DNA from: Candidatus Brocadiia bacterium
GTDB taxonomy: Bacteria; Planctomycetota; MHYJ01; JACQXL01
Direction of reading: 5' to 3'
DNA length: 10,574 nucleotides
Assembly (NCBI GenBank): GCA_020062035.1
Contig: JAGUXD010000144.1
Span: 1 to 10,574 of the forward strand
The first letter of the stretch is position 1. Each line of letters begins with the position of its first letter. Of this stretch, positions 6,589-10,574 are shown in pieces. A program made the position numbers and the translations under genes. Under the pieces are notes generated by a model. The model was not told the origin of the DNA. It made no database searches and saw nothing but the letters and a program-made list of their open reading frames with translations.

Positions 6589-7682
6589 AAATATCCATGA
6601 ACAAGGACATCAGGATTTAGATATTTGACCTCTATGTTTTTTAGTTGTAGAGCACGGATAATTTTCTCTATTCCTTTACCTTCAACCGGTGTTTTACTTT
6701 CTTCAGCACCGATTATTTTAGGTGCGATAAAAACATAGACCTCATCAACGAGCGTATTATCAAAAGCGCTTCCTAAAACCTCGCCGCCTCCTTCTATCAT
6801 TATCTTGTTTATGCCTTCTTCAGCCAGTATCCTTAAAATGCCTACTAAATTTAGATATTTACCTCTTTTAGGCACAACAAACACCTGACATCCCTTTTGT
6901 TCCAATCCTCTTATTTTATTCTTTGGTGCTGAAGACGAAACCATCAGATAAACCGTACCCTGTAATAATGTCTTAATGATATTAGAATTCAAGGGCAATC
7001 TCGCATTACTATCCAGAATGATTCTCGCTGGATTTGGGATTTGGAATTTGGGGTCTTGTGGTAGTAATGTAGGATTATCCTTTTCTACTGTATTAATACC
7101 GACCATAATTCCTCTCATTTTAGAGCGTAACCTTCTCGCATAATCACGGCTCTTTTGTGAGGTAATCCATTTGGATTCCCCTTTGGGAGTGGCAATTTTA
7201 CCATCCAATGTCATTGCCCATTTAGCAACTACATAAGGCAATCTCTTCTGATGCAACTTGAAGAATGCCCTATTAATATTTTTTACTTCTTCTTGTAAGA
7301 TACCCTGTACTACCTTGACACCGTGTCTGTTTAGAAATCTCATCCCTTTGCCTTTCACTAAAGGATTAGGGTCAGTTGTAGATATAACAACCTTTTTTAT
7401 ACCGGTTTGCACAATGGCAGGTGCACAAGGAGGGGTCTTGCCAAAATGGACGCAAGGTTCCAAGGTAAGATAAAACGTGGCGCCTTTTAATTGTTTGGGG
7501 GTCTTAACGGAGTTGATTGCATTAATCTCAGCGTGAGGACCGCCAAAATACTGGTGAAACCCTTTGCCGATAATGCGGTTATTCTTAACAATAACTGCTC
7601 CGGCTAAGGGATTCGGCTCAACAAACCCTTCACCTTTTAGGGCAAGACCCAGAGCCCATCTCATATATCTTTCGTGATTCAT
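6585..7682 (-). CDS. ribD: Bifunctional riboflavin biosynthesis deaminase/reductase
   Basis: The chosen start (7682, MNHERYMRWAL) gives 365 residues, the normal RibD length. The N-terminal cytidine-deaminase-like domain (about 1-145) has the zinc site: HAE with His50, and the PCxHFGKTPPC motif with Cys77 and Cys86. The C-terminal reductase domain (about 148-365) has KWAMTLDGKIA, VGINTVEKDNPTL and IMIEGGGEVLGS for NADPH and substrate binding. It carries out the deamination and reduction steps that follow GTP cyclohydrolase II. A longer frame opens at 7745, but those 21 extra residues overlap the upstream endonuclease fragment and a TTGAAC-type repeat and are not family-like. No Shine-Dalgarno motif is seen. 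It is followed by purN; no other rib genes are present here. Confidence 0.95.
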   Translation of the reverse strand: MNHERYMRWALGLALKGEGFVEPNPLAGAVIVKNNRIIGKGFHQYFGGPHAEINAINSVKTPKQLKGATFYLTLEPCVHFGKTPPCAPAIVQTGIKKVVISTTDPNPLVKGKGMRFLNRHGVKVVQGILQEEVKNINRAFFKLHQKRLPYVVAKWAMTLDGKIATPKGESKWITSQKSRDYARRLRSKMRGIMVGINTVEKDNPTLLPQDPKFQIPNPARIILDSNARLPLNSNIIKTLLQGTVYLMVSSSAPKNKIRGLEQKGCQVFVVPKRGKYLNLVGILRILAEEGINKIMIEGGGEVLGSAFDNTLVDEVYVFIAPKIIGAEESKTPVEGKGIEKIIRALQLKNIEVKYLNPDVLVHGYL

Positions 7683-7690
7683 AAGCAAGG

Positions 7691-7715
7691 GTTCAAAAGT
7701 TAAAACACCTTGAAC
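7691..7715. repeat. GTTCAA/TTGAAC inverted microrepeat at the endonuclease-ribD junction
   Basis: GTTCAA (7691-7696) and TTGAAC (7710-7715) flank a short spacer. The same TTGAAC/GTTCAA unit is tandemly repeated inside miaB and appears once at the miaB 3' end. Here it coincides with the point where the endonuclease frame ends. Confidence 0.5.
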
Positions 7716-8050
7716 ATTTTTATTATCACCAAATCCCTTACCCATTGTTTTACCGTTTTGTCATCAATCTTATTCACTGCTTCTTTCAGGTTCTTTACCA
7801 TCTCCCAGATTTTAGCGGTAGCATTTTTAATCGCTTCCGGATGCTGTTTGATATACCATTCTTCCCATTCTTCAACATTTCGTCCGTTAAATTGTTGGAT
7901 GAGGTTGCTCATCTGACCGACTACTTTAGAACGTGTGCCTTGTGCATTCTGGTTGGCAAGATTAATAATTTGCGTAACATATTTGGGAAACTCCGGCGTC
8001 TTAATATCCAGTGACTGCCTGATTTCTTCGTTAGTTAGTTTAATCTTCAT
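7700..8050 (-). pseudogene. MjaI-family type II restriction endonuclease, truncated N-terminal part
   Basis: The 116-residue product contains NLANQNAQGTRSKVVGQMS, WEEWYIKQHPEAI and VKQWVRDLVI. From memory these are hallmarks of the N-terminal half of MjaI-type endonucleases (PF09568), which cut CTAG and are usually about 200 residues. The frame breaks after DLVI, where the family continues with a KTFxGLKFQE-like catalytic region. Here only KMFKVF and a stop follow, within a TTGAAC-type repeat. Its start is 4 bp after the methyltransferase stop, the usual layout of a restriction-modification pair. The predicted product lacks the catalytic part and is almost certainly not an active nuclease; a DNA-binding or dominant role is not excluded. 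Confidence 0.7.
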
Positions 8051-8054
8051 TTAA

Positions 8055-9059
8055 CTACGCTTTCTTTTTATCATGAATCGTATAAGCTAATTCCCTATGC
8101 GGGTAAATATCCGAATTGTTTATCTTTGAGCCGAAGCGTAGTTTTTTCGGGTCTACTTTCTTATCAAACTTTATTGTGTCCTTGAAGACATAGGGTAATT
8201 CGGCAATGGCTTCTTTGAAGTTAATGATATGTTTAGATTGTTTGATAATCTCAAATTCAGTATCATTAAAAAGGGTTTGTTTGGATATGCCGATTTTATC
8301 TTTTATCAAAGGCAGAAATTCCTCATTAATTTCATAGCCGATGGAATTTCGTTCTAAATATCTGGAGGTTAAGGTAGTTGTGCCACTGCCCAAAAACGGG
8401 TCAAGAATAGTATCACCTACAAAACTGAACATCTTAATAAGCCGTTTGGGTAGTTCCTGTGGGAACATTGCTAAGTGTTTATCCTGTTTCTCCCCGGCAA
8501 AGTTCCAGTGCCCGTAAAAGTATTTATTCCATTCCTCAATGGTCATTTTTGATTTCTCCCGAATGGCTTTAGAAGGATAAGGCGGTTTGCCTAATTTCTT
8601 AAAGATGAGGATGAATTCATAATCTAATTTTATGATACCATTACGGGGATAAGGAAAAGAACCCATAATACTTGCTCCGCCGGTAGTGTGACAGGTGGTA
8701 ACCTTCTGCCAGATAATAGCGCCCATATAATCAAACCCGATGGTCTCGCAGAATTTGATTATCTCGGTGCGGATGGGAATAATCTTATAGCGTCCATAAT
8801 AAATAGAACGGGCAAATTGATCCCCAATATTAATACACAGACGACAGCCCTTGTGCAGAACCCGATTACATTCAGACCAAACCAAATTAAGATTGTTTAT
8901 ATATTCCTCGTAGGTGTCATTAAAACCAATCTGGCTCCCGTTACCATAGTCTTTTAATTGCCAGTAAGGTGGAGAGGTAATAATAAGATGAACTGATTCT
9001 GAATTGACTTCTTTCATCTGGCGGGCATCGCCGATTATGATTTTGTGGGCTGTTTTCAT
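8055..9059 (-). CDS. DNA methyltransferase, beta-class, N4-cytosine type (putative CTAG specificity)
   Basis: A 334-residue methyltransferase. Catalytic motif IV is TSPPYW (28-33), the serine form typical of N4-cytosine enzymes rather than the DPPY of most N6-adenine enzymes. The S-adenosylmethionine-binding motif I, DPFLGSGTT (220-228), comes near the C-terminal end, so the order is beta-class. An FPQELPKRLI segment (199-208) precedes it, as in this class. The adjacent MjaI-type endonuclease fragment suggests CTAG as the target; M.MjaI is an N4-cytosine enzyme of that specificity. The protein seems full length with an intact active site, so it probably acts as an orphan modification enzyme. 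It has its own promoter at 9103-9131 and no Shine-Dalgarno motif. Confidence 0.88.
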   Translation of the reverse strand: MKTAHKIIIGDARQMKEVNSESVHLIITSPPYWQLKDYGNGSQIGFNDTYEEYINNLNLVWSECNRVLHKGCRLCINIGDQFARSIYYGRYKIIPIRTEIIKFCETIGFDYMGAIIWQKVTTCHTTGGASIMGSFPYPRNGIIKLDYEFILIFKKLGKPPYPSKAIREKSKMTIEEWNKYFYGHWNFAGEKQDKHLAMFPQELPKRLIKMFSFVGDTILDPFLGSGTTTLTSRYLERNSIGYEINEEFLPLIKDKIGISKQTLFNDTEFEIIKQSKHIINFKEAIAELPYVFKDTIKFDKKVDPKKLRFGSKINNSDIYPHRELAYTIHDKKKA

Positions 9060-9102
9060 TTAGGTGTTTTATACGATATTTTGGATTTCATTTTGATACT
9101 AT

Positions 9103-9131
9103 TTTATACATTAACCATTTTATTTTGTCAA
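9103..9131 (-). promoter_or_regulatory. Near-consensus sigma70 promoter of the DNA methyltransferase
   Basis: On the - strand TTGACA (9131-9126) is followed by a 17-bp spacer and TATAAA (9108-9103). Eleven of twelve hexamer positions match consensus with ideal spacing. The start site would fall near 9096, giving a leader of about 36 bases before the ATG at 9059. It begins 7 bp past the miaB stop. Confidence 0.7.
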
Positions 9132-9137
9132 GTTTCT

Positions 9138-10289
9138 TCAGCTCTTGAACTTCTCTAACAAGCAGTTATTCCGGTATTTTTTGGTCTCCATCGGCACATC
9201 GTCGCTGAGTTTTTCTGCGGACGTGCCCTTTCTTGGCGAATACTTGAAAACATATATCTTGGAAAACCGAGCCTCTTTAACTAAAGAAACGGTATCCTGG
9301 AAATCTTCATCTGTTTCAGTAGGAAAGCCAACGATAAAGTCAGATACAATCTTTATATCAGGCATCAGTTCCTTTGCCTTATGCACTATTTCCAGATATT
9401 CCTTACGGGTATATCCCCGGTTCATCATCTTAAGAATCCTGTTAGATCCGGATTGGGCCGGCATATGCAATGTCTTCTTGACCTCAGGCAATGCTGCCAT
9501 CGTTTCCAGTAACTCGTCAGTAACATTAGCAGGATGAGAAGTAAAGAATGAAATGACTAATCCTTTTGAACCCTTGAACTTTTTGAACCCTTGAACCTTT
9601 TGAACCCTGCCTAATTCTTTCAAAAGCGATGACAAGGTTACTTTATCGCCTAATGACTTGCCGTACGAGGTTACATTCTGTCCCAGAAGGGTGATTTCCT
9701 TAACTCCCTTATCCAGCAATGAACTAACCTCCGGTATGATTTCTTCGGGCTGACGGCTGATTTCTCTACCGCGGACATAAGGAACGATGCAATAACTACA
9801 GAAATTATCACAGCCACGCATTATCTGAACATAGGCGCTTTTATTATCAGCCAGATAAGTCTCGTGAGAATATTTTTCTGTTTTAAGTAACCCTTCTTCA
9901 TCAGCACACACAATCCTGTCAGAACCATTTGTTATTATCCTTTCTATGAGACCAACAATACTTTTATACCGATGCGGACCGCAGACCAGAGAAATATGAG
10001 GGAGACGCTCAAACAGCCTTTCCTTGTCCTTCTGAGCCATACAACCGATGATGCCGATAATCAAATTGGGCTTCTTTTTCTTGAGATGTTTTAGATTACT
10101 TACTCTGGAATAGACCCTTTCTTCCGCGTGTTTTCGGACACTGCAGGTATTTACCAGAATCACATCTGCATCTGATTCTGATTGGGCCGGTTGATATCCG
10201 ACGCTCAGTAGAGAGCCGGTAATAATTTCAGAATCTAATTTATTCATCTGACATCCGAAGGTCTGGATAAAAACGCTTTTGGCAGACAT
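9138..10289 (-). CDS. miaB: tRNA-2-methylthio-N6-dimethylallyladenosine synthase, lacking TRAM domain
   Basis: A radical-SAM methylthiotransferase that converts i6A37 of tRNA to ms2i6A37. From the start at 10289 it has 383 residues. The N-terminal cluster cysteines are in TFGCQMN (Cys13), VNTCSVR (Cys49) and GCMAQ (Cys83); the radical-SAM cluster is CDNFCSYC (Cys160, 164, 167). NTCSVRKHAEERV and the GCQMNKLDS context favour MiaB over RimO or MtaB. The protein stops after YRNNCLLEKFKS, where the family normally continues for about 60 residues with the RNA-binding TRAM domain. Residues about 229-242 are an insertion made by a 17-bp tandem repeat. An upstream in-frame ATG at 10361 lies inside a palindrome and gives non-homologous residues, so it was not used. 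No Shine-Dalgarno motif. Confidence 0.88.
   Translation of the reverse strand: MSAKSVFIQTFGCQMNKLDSEIITGSLLSVGYQPAQSESDADVILVNTCSVRKHAEERVYSRVSNLKHLKKKKPNLIIGIIGCMAQKDKERLFERLPHISLVCGPHRYKSIVGLIERIITNGSDRIVCADEEGLLKTEKYSHETYLADNKSAYVQIMRGCDNFCSYCIVPYVRGREISRQPEEIIPEVSSLLDKGVKEITLLGQNVTSYGKSLGDKVTLSSLLKELGRVQKVQGFKKFKGSKGLVISFFTSHPANVTDELLETMAALPEVKKTLHMPAQSGSNRILKMMNRGYTRKEYLEIVHKAKELMPDIKIVSDFIVGFPTETDEDFQDTVSLVKEARFSKIYVFKYSPRKGTSAEKLSDDVPMETKKYRNNCLLEKFKS
9564..9607. repeat. 17-bp tandem repeat (2.6 copies) inside miaB
   Basis: The unit TTTTGAACCCTTGAACC occurs at 9564-9580 (last base T), 9581-9597 and, partially, at 9598-9607. It is built from TTGAACC-like units spaced 8, 9, 8 and 9 bases apart. 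It encodes the low-complexity stretch around VQGFKKFKGSKG in the methylthiotransferase and keeps the frame open. Confidence 0.85.
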
Positions 10290-10306
10290 ATTACTTAAAG
10301 TATAGG

Positions 10307-10325
10307 TCCGAAGGACTCCTTCGGA
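10307..10325. repeat. Perfect 8-bp hairpin in the miaB leader
   Basis: TCCGAAGG (10307-10314) and CCTTCGGA (10318-10325) are exact reverse complements around a 3-base loop. It lies 17 bp before the miaB ATG, so it would fold in the miaB leader RNA. No terminator T tract follows. Confidence 0.65.
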
Positions 10326-10339
10326 GAAAGTATAAATCA

Positions 10340-10378
10340 CAGACCCCGACCCCGATTTCATCGGGGGGTCGGGGTCTG
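10340..10378. repeat. GC-rich long hairpin upstream of miaB
   Basis: CAGACCCCGACCCC (10340-10353) pairs with the GGGGTCGGGGTCTG arm ending at 10378. A GAT/ATC inner stem and two extra G bases sit near the tip. The composition differs strongly from the AT-rich surroundings. It separates the divergent miaB and right-edge gene and resembles a dispersed palindromic (REP-like) repeat. Confidence 0.75.
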
Positions 10379-10448
10379 TAGTTACGAAGTTTTCTTATGA
10401 TAAATAATATTTTGGTAATGTTCTATAATTCCTGTAAAAATAATTGCT

Positions 10449-10506
10449 AAGTGTATCGCTTTAATATGATATTCACGAGATTAATTAAAGAAAGGAGGAT
10501 ACACTT
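10449..10506. repeat. 9-bp inverted repeat framing the leader of the right-edge gene
   Basis: AAGTGTATC (10449-10457) and GATACACTT (10498-10506) are exact reverse complements. The right arm begins at the last G of the AAAGGAGG ribosome site and ends directly before the ATG, so pairing could limit translation initiation. Confidence 0.55.
10491..10498 (+). promoter_or_regulatory. Perfect Shine-Dalgarno site of the right-edge gene
   Basis: AAAGGAGG lies eight bases before the ATG at 10507. It is the only full-strength Shine-Dalgarno sequence in the window and fixes the start of this gene. Confidence 0.8.
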
Positions 10507-10574
10507 ATGGGTAAAAGGATACTACATAGCGAAGAGTTTAGCAAGGAATTTATGGAGTCATTAGTGGAAGTGAA
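10507..10574 (+). CDS. Unknown protein, N-terminal fragment; possibly an IS256-type transposase
   Basis: Only 22 codons are inside the window, reading MGKRILHSEEFSKEFMESLV and then EV. I do not recognise the protein from this alone. The start is well supported by AAAGGAGG eight bases upstream. The charged, helix-like N-terminus and the upstream sequence resembling an IS256-type end make a Mutator-class transposase the leading guess. It is transcribed away from miaB, with about 130 bp of AT-rich sequence between it and the GC-rich hairpin. A TATAAT at 10424-10429 could be a -10 box, but no good -35 stands at the right distance. Confidence 0.5.
   Translation, partial: MGKRILHSEEFSKEFMESLVEV

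Larger units (their letters stand above)
10411..10574 (+). mobile_element. Possible left end of an IS256-like insertion sequence (runs off the window)
   Basis: The stretch TTCTATAATTCCTGTAAAAAT (within 10421-10441) resembles, from memory, IS256-type ends of the form GTATAATTGTGTAAAAG. It is followed about 65 bases later by a gene start with a strong ribosome site, the spacing expected for a transposase leader. The other end is outside the window, so the boundary at 10411 is a guess. Confidence 0.35.

Noticed and set aside
7683..7745. N-terminal extension of RibD by 21 residues
   Set aside because: The extra residues are not family-like, overlap the endonuclease fragment and derive from a repeat; starting at 7682 gives normal length and the expected N-terminal motif.
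9145..9537. 130-codon open frame on the + strand inside miaB
   Set aside because: It is antisense to conserved radical-SAM enzyme sequence and has no start signal.
9564..9607. CRISPR-like array
   Set aside because: The units are only 17 bp with no spacers and lie within a coding frame.
9138..10289. Assignment as RimO, the S12 methylthiotransferase, given rpsL in the same window
   Set aside because: TFGCQMNKLDS, NTCSVRKHAEERV and GCMAQ fit MiaB; the shared window with rpsL is coincidence.
10290..10361. Upstream ATG of MiaB inside the GC-rich hairpin
   Set aside because: The 24 extra residues come from two palindromes and precede the usual MiaB N-terminus; the start at 10289 fits the family.

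Overview
The window (about 40% GC by eye) looks like bacterial chromosome from a lineage I cannot name with certainty. A str-operon core, a fused ADP-forming acyl-CoA synthetase, a DUF6485-type cysteine-rich protein, an EF-G of the recycling (spdEFG2/GFM2-like) type and almost no Shine-Dalgarno sequences together suggest an uncultivated group near Planctomycetota or Omnitrophota. That placement is inference.

Left part, + strand (1-3325): the 3' end of rpoC, then rpsL, rpsG and fusA. This is the conserved beta'-S12-S7-EF-G order, but no tuf follows. S12 carries Arg at the position of E. coli Lys88. The EF-G lacks the usual glycine-rich loop of domain IV. A 264-bp internally deleted insertion sequence (3323-3586) sits directly after fusA and supplies its stop codon. 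It fills the convergent gap before the next block.

Middle and right part, - strand (3596-10289), in transcription order from right to left: miaB (tRNA ms2i6A37 methylthiotransferase, no TRAM domain, with a 17-bp tandem repeat inside the gene); an N4-cytosine-type DNA methyltransferase with its own near-consensus promoter; a truncated MjaI-family restriction endonuclease; ribD (riboflavin synthesis); purN (purine synthesis), which overlaps ribD by 4 bp; a small cysteine-rich DUF6485-like protein; and acd (ADP-forming acetyl/acyl-CoA synthetase). The methyltransferase and endonuclease remnant resemble a CTAG-specific type II system that has lost its nuclease. CTAG occurs only once in the whole window.

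Right edge (about 10379-10574, + strand): the start of a gene with a perfect Shine-Dalgarno sequence, unlike the rest of the window, preceded by sequence resembling an IS256-family end. It is probably an incoming mobile element.

Short repeats and palindromes (heptad-like GTCTTGA, GAACACA and TTGAACC units, and a GC-rich hairpin at 10340-10378) lie at gene boundaries and inside miaB. They seem to have reshaped several gene ends.
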